A stretch of 64,000 nucleotides of DNA from Mauremys mutica (taxonomy: Eukaryota > Chordata > Testudines > Geoemydidae), in NCBI RefSeq assembly GCF_020497125.1, contig NC_059072.1, positions 55,524,697 to 55,588,696 on the forward strand, in the 5' to 3' direction. Shown piece by piece: positions 1 through 11,750 of this stretch. The notes below the pieces were generated by a model that did no database searches, was not told where the DNA came from, and saw only the letters and a list, made by a program, of their open reading frames with translations. A program made the translations under genes and the position numbers. How positions within the stretch are numbered: position 1 is the first letter of the stretch; the number at the start of each line of letters is the position of its first letter.

Positions 1-835
1 CATGGACAGAGCAAAGACAGATGTACATCAGATATAGGGATGTTGGGATGTTATGTTAATTGAACACATATACTCTTTCCACAAGTCTTTTCATCCCTGT
101 CAAGTATCCCACAACACTTTGCAAAGCTGAAGTCAGCTTTGGCATTTGAAAATAGGAAATCTGTCTAAGCCAAGATGCATGAATCCTTTTAACAAGTACA
201 ATGTTGACTAATATATGCTTGGCTATTGTATAAATCAATATGTATTATTCACATCGCATATATTAATATGCATTAGACACACAGTATTAATACAATATTA
301 TATTGTATATATCTTTCTAGAAGTTACATGGCCTGAATTGGCCTATGTCTTTCTATAATTCTGGTCACTTATGCTAAGTCAGCTTTGGCATTAGAAAATA
401 AGAAACTTATCAAACCAAAAATATATTAATGTTCTGCCCCGATACAAGTTGGAGTACCAACTTCCTGGACCAGTACCTGCAACAATTAGCGAGTACTTTC
501 ATGGTTCATCAACACTTGGAATGTAGTTTTAAAACAAGACAGAGAAAATATAGGAAAATACGAAGGTCAAAGCGGGCACAAACTAGTGGGTTAAACTTAA
601 AACTTTGAGTAACATATGGGGCTTTTAGTTAGTAAACAACCACAATAGGAACAATCCACAATATAGGTTTGAGGATGTATCTCTGAAGCAAACCTTCTGA
701 GTAAGGTGAATACACAGCGAGAAGAATTGTTTCCCAGAAGGAGGGTATGTATGTCTCTTTTTTGTATTGTACTGTTTTGTCTTTAGGTAAAAAGTTTGCC
801 TAAACTTAGTTAACTGGCCTCAAACATTCTTAATA
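1..835. other. AT-rich sequence without a gene
   Basis: No coding signal is visible. The stretch is AT-rich, with runs of TATTAATA-type sequence at about 235-320. Two related segments of about 43 bp, at 130-173 and 376-418, both begin AAGTCAGCTTTGGCATT and differ at a few positions. They may be a local duplication. If GXYLT1 intron 1 extends this far, this is intronic. Confidence 0.5.
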
Positions 836-1891
836 CAGTAATGCCTCACTTAATGTTGTAGTTATGTTCCTGAAAAATGCAACTCTAAGTGAAACAATGT
901 TAAACAAATCCAATTTTCCCATAAGATTTAACGTAAATGCGGGGGGCTAGGTTCCAAGGAAATTTTTGTGGGGCAGACAAAAGGCATTATATACTGTACT
1001 GTGGTGGGGAGGTGCCCCTGGCTTACCCCTGGGGCTCAGGGTGCAGGGTCTGGGAGTTAGGGTGCGGGAGGGCGCTCAGGGTGGGGGTGCAGGAGGAGGC
1101 TCAGCACTAGGGCAGGGAGGAGGTGCAGAGCACTTACCTGTGGCAGCTCCTGTTTGGTGCAGGGGGTGTGCAGGTGGCTCTGCACAGCACAGCACTGCTC
1201 CCATTGCTGCAATTCTGGGAGCCACAATTCTGGGAGCCACAATTCTGGGAGCTGCCCCCTCCCCCCACAGCAGGCAGGGCCACCCGGAACGCAGGGGCTT
1301 TAGGGGCTGCAGGGCCCTGGGCTAAGGGGGCCCCGGGCCCTGGCCTGCAGCTCTAAAGCCCCTTTCAGAATGCCCGTGGAGGAGCAGGGGCAGCCGCGCA
1401 GCCAGCAGCTGGAAAGAAGTGGCGCTTTCCCCTTCAAAGCTGGTCGGAGAGAAGTGGTCGCTTCTCTTCGGCCGCTGGCTGTGTGGTGCCCCTGCTCCTC
1501 CTGAGTCCTCCAGCCCGTGCTGGCAGGGCCACATTCCGAAAGGGCTTTAGAGCTGCAGGCCAGGGCCCTGGAGCCCCTAAAGCCCCTGTGTTCCAGGTGG
1601 CCCTGCCTGATGTGGGGGGAGGGGAAGGCAGCTTCCCCGCTATCTCCTTCCCTCTCTCCCAGAAAGTCCTAAGTGCCGTCAAACAGCTGTTTGGCAGTGG
1701 GGGAAGTGCAGGGAGGGAGGGAAGGAGGGGGAGGAGGCGGAGAAGAACTTGTGCAATGCTCCCTTGCAAAGTCAGCCAAACAACGTTATAAGAGAGCATT
1801 GCGCAACTTTAAGCGTGTTTGTTCCCTAATGGAGCAGCGACGTAACTTCGAAACAACGTTAAGCGGGAGGACGTTAAGTGAGGAGTTACTG
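836..1891. mobile_element. TA-flanked nonautonomous DNA transposon (mariner/pogo-like MITE)
   Basis: The ends are inverted repeats: the left starts CAGTAATGCCTCACTTAA and the right ends in the complement of CAGTAACTCCTCACTTAACG. A TA dinucleotide flanks each side (834-835 and 1892-1893), the target duplication of Tc1/mariner/pogo elements. The interior is GC-rich and partly self-complementary: about 1262-1400 pairs with 1490-1612. A short direct repeat of GGGAGCCACAATTCT occurs at about 1216-1250. There is no transposase, so it must have been moved in trans. Open frames in the GC-rich core are compositional artefacts. The pogo/Tigger assignment rests only on the CAGT end and TA duplication. 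Confidence 0.75.
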
Positions 1892-1893
1892 TA

Positions 1894-3081
1894 ATGAAAC
1901 ACACGGGTTACCAAGCAATTGGCTACCCTTTTAATCAATAGATATGCACTAAAAACATTGTTTCACAAATCTAAAATTGTAATGTTCCTCAAAGTCCATA
2001 TTCTTTTCTTCCGACTTCCTACCCTCTCCCACAAGAGAACAGAATTTCATATAATGGCTTTGCACTATACAGATCTAAGTGGCAACAAATCAGGAACCTG
2101 ATCAGTATAGAAGTTTTACATGTTTGCATAATATTTATGGTTCAGAGATGGAGAGTGTCTCTATGGTTACAAGTTTTAATGTTCAATTAATCAAGTGCAG
2201 CAAGGTTTCCCTATTACAAATGTTTTCTAATAAAAGAAAACTGGATTGGCCCAGTGCCCCTGTAAATGAGCTTGACACAGCTACAAAACTTGGATCCAGC
2301 CACACTGGGTCACATGTTTTGGGACTATCCCAAGACATAATCCGTTTGATTAAAAGTAGATAGGAGGATTTATAGGATTAAAAGTTACTTCCCAGACCTG
2401 TATTTTGGGATACATCCCATCATTCTGGAAACTCTCCAGTTTCCAGAGAGCTTGGTTCTCTATAGTACTGCTTATAACCAAACGACTTGCTTAGATGAAA
2501 GAGCACATTGCCCCCCAGGGATGGAAGTTTGTCACAGCATCTCACCCAATCTAGCAGCTAAAGAACAGGTAATGTTTCAGAGACGACACCACAGACAAAT
2601 TTGAAAAGATTTAATCTAATTTTTTAGAACCTTTCATTAATTCCTACCAGACAGAAGAGATGTTCTCTCCTTTTCCCTTCCTATTCCCACTTTGTCTCCT
2701 TTCCCTCCTCCCTCTCATTCCCTTATCTTTCGATCTCGGGTCTACTGTTCTCCCCTGATTTGGGGGGAAAGTTTTCAATCAAATATAAATAAAAACCTGC
2801 GTCCAGTCTTGCACACTTCAACACAGCAGGCTTTAGGGGGAAATGTGTTGTGTTGCTCTAGAATAAGCTCTATGATATAGACATTACATTAACAGGATTT
2901 GAACAAAGTCTGTCCAGCCCTCTGTGGCCAAGAATGGTTGCTGTGACATGGGGTCTTGACAGAGGAGGTCCTCTGTTGAAGGTAAGAGGCAGACAGTAAT
3001 ATACGCTCTAAGGTTGCTGACTGACAACTGCAGAAGGGCATTCAAAGCTTAAAAGTGTTGGAACTAAAACCAAAAAAAAAA
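1894..3081. other. No recognised feature
   Basis: The sequence is AT-rich with scattered short open frames of no recognisable content. It ends in an A-run at about 3070-3081 next to the DIRS terminus. Confidence 0.4.
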
Positions 3082-3260
3082 AGGTTACTTACCCTGTGTG
3101 GTAGCAGATTCTCTGTGGGTGCTCCACTTCCGGTTTTGGTGCATCACTGTGCCTTTGATCAGAGAATTTCAGCAGCAGTGCTTGTCTAGGTCACGCATGC
3201 ATTCTCCCTGTCTCGGACCCCCCTCAGTTCCTTCTCCACCACCAAGTCCATAGAGTAAAT
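3082..3260 (+). repeat. DIRS 1 terminal repeat (3' end of element)
   Basis: It begins GGTTACTTACCCTGT and contains TGCTCCACTTC and GAGAATTTCAGCAGCAGTG. The reverse complement of 9350-9525 carries the same blocks in the same order, so this is one arm of the DIRS inverted terminal repeat pair. Confidence 0.8.
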
Positions 3261-3319
3261 TCTGAAATAGAGGGGTGAAAGAGTGGGTAATAGAGCACCC
3301 ACAGGACACCACTTTGAAG

Positions 3320-3395
3320 AACTCCAGTTACTGCACAGGGTGAGTAACTTTCTCTTCAAGGAGTGTCTCTGTAGGTGCCCCATTTCAGATGACTG
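3320..3395. repeat. DIRS 1 internal complementary region
   Basis: ACAGGGTGAGTAACTTTCT followed by GGAGTGTCTCTGTAGGTGC is complementary to the outer end at 3082-3125 and resembles the opposite terminus near 9500-9525. DIRS elements carry such a region beside the recombinase gene as a template for completing the circular intermediate. Confidence 0.7.
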
Positions 3396-3559
3396 TCGAA
3401 CAGTGCCCCTCAGTCGATGGAAGGGGCTTCGGAGTTGCATGGGTAACTGATGATAGTACAGTAAGTTCTACCAATGCATCTGATCTTGAGCTCTGATCTA
3501 TTGCATAGTGTTTTGTAAACACGTATGTGGACTTTACATAGGTTCATGATAGGTATATT

Positions 3560-4475
3560 GTTGAGAAAAGCTACTGAGATTGATAATGACCTGGTAGAGT
3601 AGGTTTGGATGCATCCAGAAATCCACTTGGACAGTCTCTGCTTGTAAATGGTGGAACCTTTAGATCATTCTGAAGTTGAAATAAAAAGTCTCTGACTTTC
3701 TGAAGGTCTTGGTTATCTCAAGGTAGGACGCTAGTGTGTGTCTGATGTCCAGGGTGTGTAATATTGAGTCCTGTTTGCTCCCATGAGGTTAGGGGAAGAA
3801 TGAGGGAAGATGGATTGGTTGGTTGAAGTGAAAAGAGGAGGGTACTTTAGGTAAAAATTCAGGGTGAAATCTTAAGGTGACCTTATCTTTGAAAAAGATG
3901 GTATATGGTGGTGCGCCATGAGGGCTCCTAACTCTACCACTCGTCAGGCAGACGTGATAGCCACTAAGAATGTCACCTTCGTTGACAGATGTGTTAGAGA
4001 GCATGTTGCTAATGGTTTGAATGGGGCCCAGGTAAGGCAGTAGTAGCACCAGGTTCAAGTCCCAAGGTGGGTTAGGTAGTTGTATTTCAGGGTAGATGTT
4101 TCTGATACCCCTAAGAAAGTGTTTGGTGGTAGGATGAGCAAACATTGATATCCTGTCCACCTTGTGGCAAAAAGCAGTAATAGTGGTGAGGTGTACTCTA
4201 AGCAAGCTAAGGAACAGGCTGGAGATCTTTAATTCTAGCATGTATTCTAAAATCACTGGTAAAGGGGTGGTAACAGGTTGGGTTCATTTGTTTTGACACC
4301 AGATGGCAAATATCTTCCATTTATGCAGGTAAGTATTCCGTGTGGTTGTCCTCCTACTGTTTCCTAATATGTCTTTCACCTGTGCAGAACATGTCAGTTT
4401 GTAGTGCTGGAGCCATGTAGAGGCCATGCTCTCAGGTGAAGTCTCTCCAGGTTTAGATGCTAAACCTGCCAGCAT
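3560..4475 (-). pseudogene. DIRS 1 tyrosine recombinase remnant
   Basis: Two open pieces are seen, at 4475-4284 and 4256-3789. The first holds the N-terminal core-binding part (VKDILGNSRRTTTRNTYL, then KWKIFAIWC). The second holds the conserved stretches LRVHLTTITAF, HPTTKHFLRGI and PPWDLNLVL typical of DIRS recombinases. The catalytic C-terminal half is decayed below 3790. The enzyme would integrate a circular DNA copy. Stops and a frame change between the pieces make this copy non-functional. Confidence 0.8.
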
Positions 4476-4490
4476 CTTGCAAGAGAAGAT

Positions 4491-5330
4491 TCAGCAAGAG
4501 TGTGCAGTGCACATACTGCCATTCTCAATAGGTATGCTTTCCAAGTTTGTCTGGGCCATGTGAGGGCTATCAGGATGACTTTGGTCTTGTCTCTTATTTT
4601 GTGTAGTACCCTCAATAACAGGGGGATTGGTGGAAAAACGTACAGCAGAAATGTATCCCATTTGAAGAAAAAGGGAGCCCAACCCTGCTCTTGAGCAGAA
4701 TTGCAGACATTTGCAATTCTGGGAGTTCGCGAAGAGGTCTATGGATGGGTGACACCAATGTTTCAATATCCTCTGCATGACTGTGATGTTTAGCTCTCAT
4801 TTCTGGTCCTGCCAGAATTCCCTGCACAATGTATCCACTGTGGTGTTTTCACATCCTGGGAGATATGAGGCTGACATTTTGACAGTCAGATACACCAGTT
4901 CCATAGTTTCATGACTTTGGTGCATAGGGAGTGTGACCTTTCCCCTCCCTTTCAGTTTATATAAATCATGCAGGCAATGTTGTCCGTCATTACCCATATA
5001 GTCTCGTTCCTGATCAATGTGTAAGCCACATTGCAAACTGTGCGCAATTCCAGGAGATTTATGTGCAACAGTGTCTTGGTGGGAGACCACCTACTCTGAA
5101 TTGTGTGGTGCTGTATATGGGCTCCCCAGCCTATCAAGGAGGCATCCGTTGTGAGAATCACTGAAGGTGGAGTCTGTGTGAAAGGGACTCCCATGTACAC
5201 ATTGTTGGGCTGTGTTCACCAGTGTAGCGAGTCTTTGACTTTGAGCGGCATTACGAGGTATTTGTTTAGGCTGTGTTTGTGTGGTATGTAGACGGTTCTT
5301 AGCCAGTCCTGAAAGCAGCATATGTGAAGA
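4491..5330 (-). pseudogene. DIRS 1 RNase H and linker remnant
   Basis: Minus-strand frames carry the RNase H signatures LTTDASLIGWGAH, HINLLELRTV and VMTDNIACMIYIN in the correct order, followed downstream by a linker with HPSIDLFA and QFCSRAG. These are characteristic of DIRS pol between the RT and the recombinase. The frames overlap with shifts at about 5090 and 4830, so the copy is dead. The MITE at 5340-6068 separates it from the RT part. Confidence 0.75.
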
Positions 5331-5339
5331 TGTGTGTGT

Positions 5340-6068
5340 CGTACCCTAAGTTCCTTGTAAGCTGCGCGGCCACGCAGCAGCCGATTTAGTGTCGCACAGG
5401 TGCTCAGGGAACCTGCCTGTGAACGCCCCTCCCTCAGCCCCAACCTAGCCCAGCCTCCAACCTGCCATGGCTGGGACGGCCCCCGGCCCCAACTATGTCA
5501 CAGCCCAGACCTGCCATGGCCAGCCCGCTAGCCTCAACTATGCCGCAGCCCGGACCTGCCATGGCCAGGGTGCCCATACCCCAGCCAGAACCCAGCCATG
5601 GCTGGAGTGGCCTGGACCTGTCATGGGGTGGCCCGCCCTAAAACCAGCCAGACCTGTGGAGGCCAGGGGAGGGGCGCCTAACCTGTGGCCCCAGCCCTGG
5701 AGCTGCCGTGGTGGGGAGAGGTGCCTCTCCCCCCCAGCAAAGATGCTGCTGGGGGGAATCCTCACGCCCCACCATAGCCCCGGAGCACCCTCCTCCACCC
5801 CAAACCCCTCATCCCCAGTCCCATTTCAGAGCCAGCTGCAGCCCTCCCCCACCCCAACCCTCTGCCCTAGCCCTGAGCCCCTCATTCCCAGCCCCATCTC
5901 AGAGCCCTGACACCCTTGCACCCCAACTCTCTGCCCCAGCCCTAAACTCCCTCCCACACTCCGAACCCCTCGGTCCCATCCCCACCACATGAATTTTGTT
6001 ATGTGCACCAATATCAAGGGGATTGTGTCACACATCACTTCCATATTGGTGCACATAACAAAATTAAT
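5340..6068. mobile_element. GC-rich nonautonomous insertion ending in a hairpin
   Basis: This block interrupts the DIRS pol remnant. It is C-rich and contains diverged direct repeats of a unit around CCTGCCATGGC at about 5460-5630. It ends in a strong hairpin: TTTTGTTATGTGCACCAATAT (5995 on) and its complement ATATTGGTGCACATAACAAAA (about 6042-6062) around a short loop. DIRS RT resumes at about 6070. I infer a MITE-like element; the left boundary near 5340 is approximate and no target duplication was found. Long open frames here are compositional. Confidence 0.6.
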
Positions 6069-6069
6069 T

Positions 6070-6720
6070 CCACACAAAATTAGATGGAACACTGGTCGTA
6101 CCGTGAATGTGGTTGCTGCTATCTGGCCTAATAGTTGGAGGCAGATCTTTGCCGATATCTGTGGGCTGTTCAGTAGGGTGGAGATCCAATTGACTATAGT
6201 GAGGAATCTGGTCAGTGGTAATGACGCTTTGGCCTCTTTTGCATCGAGATGCTTCCTGATGAAGTCCAGTTTCTGCATGGGTATCTGTGTTGATTTTTGT
6301 ATGTTGAGTTGTAGTCCCAGCTGCAAAAAGAGGATGATTGTCATGTGTGTAGTGTCTATGGCATCTGCCCAGGTGGGTGCTTCTAAAAGGCAATCGTCCA
6401 AATAGGGAAAAATTGTCATTCCGTGTTTGTGGAGGTGTGCCACCACTGCACGAGCACTTTGGAAAACACCTGAGGTGCTGTTGAAAGGCCAAAGAGCAGA
6501 ACCTTGTATTAATAATGTTCTGTCCCCAGAATAAACGTGAGGAACCTCCTGTGCACGGAATGTATGGTTCCATGAAAAAAGGCATCTTGGAGGCCAAGGG
6601 CTGAAAACCAGTCTCCCCATTTCAGTGCCGGTATTATTGTTGCTAATGTGTCCATCCTGAACCGTTGGACCCTTATGAAGTTGTTCTCGGAGGTATAAAA
6701 TAGGCATTCATCCTCTGTTC
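6070..6720 (-). pseudogene. DIRS 1 reverse transcriptase remnant
   Basis: A minus-strand frame reads through the RT palm region: ALWPFNSTSGVFQ, then IFPYLDDCLLEAP with the YLDD catalytic box at about 6393-6404, then LGLQLNIQKS. The pattern (F-x-YLDD-x-L, then a K-S block) matches DIRS reverse transcriptases. N-terminal RT motifs lie frameshifted above 6700. The downstream end is cut by the inserted MITE. Confidence 0.8.
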
Positions 6721-7149
6721 TTTTTCTGGGCTAAGAAGGAGTGGGAGTAAAAACCCTTCCCTCTGTGCTGTGATAGTACCTGTTCCACGGTGCCCAAATG
6801 TAGGAGGTGGTTTACTTCTTTCTGTACAAGGTGTTTGTGAGAGAGACCCCTGAAGAGGGATGGAGAGATGAATGGTATCATATAGCCTGAATGGATTATT
6901 TCCAGAACCCAGTTATCTGTGGTGATGGATTGCCACGCTGGTTATAAAAGGGTCAACCAGTATCCAACACGGGGGATGGTTAGTGATGGTGTCAGCACTG
7001 AATAATGTGGGAGATCTTTCGGGTCCCTCAACCAGACCCTCAAAATTATTGTTTTGCACAGGGCTGGTGGGATGTTGATGACTGAGTTAGGAGACTGGCG
7101 ATGCTTTGGAGGCCTTTATCTTTGCCTTTGTATGTCATTGTGCCTCTGT

Positions 7150-9010
7150 TGTGAGGTGTACAGGACAGACCTTGTACGTTGAATGGGATAAAATTTACCA
7201 TTTTCTTTTTGACGCAGATGTGTATACACCCAGGGAGTGAAGCATCACCCTTGAGTCGTTCATGGTATGAAAAGACTCACCGGTTTTTGCCACAAACCGC
7301 TTCTGGACATAAAACGGGTGGTCCTCCATGGTGGATTGTACCTCCTTTGGGAAGCTGGACTGGTGGAGCCACAAAGCCTGGCATAAAACTATGGCAGTGG
7401 CCTTGGAGCATGCCGCTGTATCAGCCACATCTAACGATGCCTGTAAGGCGGTTCCGCATAGGAGCTGGCCCTCCAAAACGATGGACTTGAATTGGTCTCT
7501 TGTCTTCCGGTAGGATGCCAATAAATTCTGCACGCTTGGAATAATTTGCGTGGTCGTATTTCTCCATTAGAGCAGCGTAACTGACAATCCAGAATTGAAG
7601 AGTGGTGGATTAATAGGCCTTGCAGCCAAAGAGATCTAAGTGTTTCGACTCTGTCGTACGGGGTGGATCTGAGTTGTCTGCCTCATTGGTTGACAGCATC
7701 GACCATTAGGGAGTTTGGTGTGGGTGAAAAAATAAAAGAGTCCAGTCCTTCAGAGGGAATGTAGTACTACTCTCTTGAGGGTGGGCAGTATCACAGCAAG
7801 GATCTGAGATATGTTTTTTGACCAGCTCCATGAGTACATCATTTATAGGAAGCACAATTTTTGATGAGGAGAATGTATGGAGAATGTCCAGCAATTTGTG
7901 CTGGAACACTGGGACCTCCTCTCAAGAGATCTCTAGGGTATCAGCCATTCTTTTAAAGAGTTCTTGAAAATGTTTAAAATAGTCTGCCGCTGTGGGTGGC
8001 AGTGGCATTATGGCCTCGTCTGGGGACAAGGAAGAATGTTTGCTGGTGATGTTGTGTCCTGGTCCCAGGCCTCCTCCTGTTCTTCAATGCTTTCCTCAGG
8101 GGGCTCTGAAGGTGCAGTAACTGAGGATGGTGGGGGAGATCTAAGTCTATCCCTGTATGGGTTCTGAGGTACTGTTTCCTGTATGCTCCCTAGGGGTCCC
8201 AGTAGGGCCACTGAGTGGAGAATGGCATAGGCGGTGGCATCCCTGGGGGGCTATACCAGGTCTGGGTGTCAGCCCTGTGATGAACTTTAGGCTGCACAGG
8301 GGGACCCAACACTTCAGTAGATTGAATGGGAGAGGAATGGTGAGATGAGAATGCACCCTTCTCCTCAGTATCTTCTTCCTTGCTAGAGAATGCAGGGGCC
8401 AGAGGGGAAGTGGGATGACATGGTGCTGTGTGTGCCAGAGAAACACTGTTGCCAAAGAGAGGTGATTCCGGCGTTGAGACATGCAGGTCCGCATGATGTA
8501 GGAAAAGGTGCAGTGCTGACGGTTTCGGTACCGAGGTAATCGGTGCAGATGGCGCTGTTGTAGTCATGGCTGTTGGTGCTTGCCTCGGAGCATTCTGCGC
8601 TACTAGGACAGAAGGTGGCGTCATAACCTCCCAGTGCTGTAACCTTTAGGAGGCTCTGTCGATGCCGTAGTGGAGGAAATAGGTTTCTGTTTGCTCCTCA
8701 ACTCCGAACCTGCCTGCTAAGGGTCAATGGCTTTAACAGTACACATGGTACCAGAGGATCCCACTGCCTCGGAAGTACTCAGCCATGGTGCGGTTGATAC
8801 TGAGAATGAGGAACGGGCCAGAGACTGCTTCTTTTTTGGTGGCTCCTTGAGAGGAGAAGTCAAAGCCCTTTTCCTCACTACCCTTTTGGTGAAGGGGGTG
8901 AAGACACCGGAAGCCGTTGACCACGGCAAGTCTTCAGATCTGGACAGGATGCTGGGTGCAGACTTTTCCATTAATAGAAGTTTGAGACATAGGTCTCTGT
9001 CCTTTCTGGT
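7150..9010 (-). pseudogene. DIRS 1 gag-like region
   Basis: Fragmented minus-strand frames at 7533-7195, 7909-7706, 8624-8147 and 8971-8717 lie upstream of RT where the DIRS first ORF belongs. The best preserved segment contains EGQLLCGTALQASLDVADTA and GESFHTMNDSRVMLHSLG, which I recognise as a recurring DIRS gag segment in vertebrate copies. The same region is matched by DIRS 3 at 61.6-64.0 kb. Function would be capsid-like; no intact frame remains. Confidence 0.65.
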
Positions 9011-9339
9011 GCGAGCCTTTAGGTGGGTGCAATGAGAGCACTTTGAGGAACATCTCTCCCACTAGGCATGGGACACACAGAGTGCTTGTCAGAGATGGGG
9101 ATCGCCTCTCAGCAGGAAAGGGAGTGCTTGAAGCCCGGTGAACCAGGCATGGCTCGAGATATAGCAGTTCAATCCTAACGGTAAACCCTAACTAAGCTAA
9201 GGGGTACTCAAATGGAGAAAAAAGAAAATACACAGGGAGAAAGCAAAAAGTAAGCCCAACTAAGGTACTAAAGACTTCTCTAAATTATTTTAAACACTAA
9301 GCATAGCTATCAGTCCTAATATTGCTGGGAGCTCTGTCT

Positions 9340-9527
9340 CAGGTCAAGGATGGTTGAGAAAGAACTGAGGGGGGTCTGGTCGCGCGGAACTAGATAGGCG
9401 CTGACAAGGGTGCAAGATGGGGAGACGCATGCGCACTCAAACACTGCTGCTGAAATTCTCCAATCAAAGGTGCTGGGACACACCAACACCTGAAGTGGAG
9501 CATCTATAGGGACACTCCTTGAAGCGA
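9340..9527 (-). repeat. DIRS 1 terminal repeat (5' end of element)
   Basis: The reverse complement begins at about 9527 with AGGAGTGTCCCTATAGATGC and contains CTCCACTTCAGGTGTTGG and GAGAATTTCAGCAGCAGTG, matching the plus strand at 3110-3250. This is the second arm of the inverted terminal repeats. Confidence 0.75.
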
Positions 9528-9664
9528 CATGGTTTGCCCAGAAACGGTCTGCTTATTTATCAGTTCCTCTTCATGGTTTCATAGAATCATAGAATCTCAG
9601 GGTTGGAAGGGACCTCAGGAGGTCATCTAGTCCAACCCCCTGCTCAAAGCAGGACCAAACCCAA

Positions 9665-11750
9665 CTAAATCATCCCAGCCAGGGCTTTGTCAAGCCTGAC
9701 CTTAAAAACCTCTAAGGAAGGAGATTCCACCACCTCCCTAGGTAACCCATTCCAGTTCTTCACCACCCTACTAGTGAAAAAGTTTTTCCTAATGTCCAAC
9801 CTAAACCTCCCCCTCTGCAACTTGAGACCATTACTCCTTGTTCTGTCATCTTCTACCACTGAGAACAGTCTAGATCCATCCTCTTTGGAACCCCCTTTCA
9901 GGTAGTTGAAAGCAACTATCAAATCCCCCCTCATTCTTCTCTTCTGCAGGCTAAACAATCTTAGTTCCCTCAGCCTCTCCTCATAAGTCATGAGCTCCAG
10001 CCCCCTAATCATTTTTGTTGCCCTCTGCTGGACTCTCTCCAATTTATCCACATCCTTCTTGTAGTGTGGGGCCCAAAACTGGACACAGTACTCCAAATGA
10101 GGCCTCACCAGTGCTGAATAGAGGGGAATGATCATGTCCCTCGATCTGCTAGAAATGCCCCTACTTATACAACCCAAAATGCCATTAGCCTTCTTGGCAA
10201 CAAGGGCACACTGTTGACTCATATCCAGCTTCTCATCCACTGTAACCCCTATGTCCTTTCCTGCAGAACTGCTGCCCAGCCATTCGGTCCCTAGTCTGTA
10301 GCAGTGCATGGGATTCTTCCGTCCTAAGTGCAGGACTCTGCACTTGTCCTTCTTGAACCTCATCATATTTCTTTTGGCCCAATCCTCTAATTTGTCTAGG
10401 TCCTTCTGTATCCTATCCCTACCCTCCAGCGTATCAACCACTTCTCCCAGTTTAGTGTCATCTGCAAACTTGCTAAGGGTGCAGTCCACACCATCCTCCA
10501 GATCGTTAATGAAGATATTGAACAAAACCGGCCCCTGCACCGACCCTTGGGGCACTCCACTTGATACCGGCTGCCAACTAGACATGGAACCATTGATCAC
10601 TACCCGTTGAGCCCGACCATCTAGCCAGTTTTCTATTCACCTTACCGTCCATTCATCCAGCCTATACTTCTTTAACTTGCTGGCAAGAATACTGTGGGAG
10701 ACCGTATCAAAAGCTTTGCTAAAGTCAAGAAATAGCACATCCACTGCTTTCCCCTCATCCACAGAGCCGGTTATCTCATCATAGAAGGCAATTAGGTTAG
10801 TCAGGCATGACTTGCCCTTGGTGAATCCATGCTGACTGTTCCTGATCACTTTCCCCTCCTTTAAGTGGTTCAGAATTGATTCCTTGAGGACCTGTTCCAT
10901 GATTTTTCCAGGGACTGAGGCGAGACTGACTGGCCTGTAGTTCCCTGGATCTTCCTTCTTCCCTTTTTTAAAGATGGGCACTACATTAGCTTTTTTCCAG
11001 TCATCCGGGACCTCCCCCGATCGCCATGATTTTTCAAAGATATTGGCCAATGGCTCTGCAATCTCATCGACCAACTCCTTTAGCACCCTCCGATGCAGTG
11101 CATCTGGCCCCATGGACTTGTGCTCGTCCAGCTTCTCTAAATAGTCCCGAACTACTTCTTTCTCCACAGAGAGCTGGTCACCTCCTCCCCATACCGTGCT
11201 GCAGAGTGCAGCTGTCTGGGAGCTGACCTTGTCTGTGAAGACAGAGGCAAAAAAAGCATTGAGTACACTAGCTTTCTCCACATCCTCTGTCACTAGGTTC
11301 CCTCCCTCATTCAGCAAGGGGCCCATACTTTCCTTGACTTTCTTCTTGTTGCTAACATACCTGAAGAAACCCTTCTTGTTACTCCTAACATCTCCGGCTA
11401 GCTGCAACTCCAAGTGTGATTTGGCCTTCCTAATTTCACTCCTACATGCCTGAGCAATACTTTTATACTCCTCCCTGGTTATTTGTCCAATCTTCCACTT
11501 CTTGTAAGCTGTTTTTTTGTGTTTAAGACGAGCAAGGATTTCACTGTTAAGCCAAGCTGGTCGCCTGCCATATTTACTTTTCTTCCTACACATTGGGATG
11601 GTTTGTTCCTGCAACCTCAATAAGGATTCTTTAAAATACAGCCAGCTTTCCTCGACTCCTTTCCCCGTCATGTTATTCTCCCAGGGGACCTTGCCCATCA
11701 GTTCCCTGAAGGAGTCGAAGTCTGCTTTTCTGAAGTCCAGGGTCTCTGTT
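9665..11750 (-). pseudogene. CR1 1 reverse transcriptase part of ORF2
   Basis: Minus-strand reading from about 11698 to 10637 covers the fingers and palm (NYRPVSLASVPGKIMEQ, HGFTKGKSCLTNL, LFLDFSKAFDTVSH). A TGA stop at about 10636 sits where the next residues are WIENWLDG-like. The same frame then resumes and continues to 9665 with [20 protein letters not shown], the catalytic SKFADDTK box near 10465, and the CR1 C-terminal domain ending [13 protein letters not shown] single nonsense change splits an otherwise full RT and C-terminal domain. This would have been the LINE enzyme that reverse-transcribes CR1 and SINE RNA at the nicked target. Confidence 0.9.

Larger units (their letters stand above)
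3082..9527 (-). mobile_element. DIRS-type tyrosine-recombinase retrotransposon 1, decayed
   Basis: Read on the minus strand the order is gag-like region, reverse transcriptase, RNase H, tyrosine recombinase, internal complementary region, which is the DIRS gene order. The termini are inverted copies: plus-strand sequence from about 3110 to 3250 matches the minus strand from about 9520 down to 9350, with shared blocks such as GAGAATTTCAGCAGCAGTG. There are no direct LTRs and no target duplication, as expected for recombinase-mediated insertion. All coding parts carry stops and frameshifts. A MITE of about 0.7 kb sits between the RNase H and RT parts. A CR1 lies just beyond the 5' end. Confidence 0.85.

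Noticed and set aside
966..1799. Several overlapping open frames on both strands in the GC-rich block
   Set aside because: They fall inside a TA-flanked nonautonomous transposon with a partly palindromic core; composition explains open frames on both strands.
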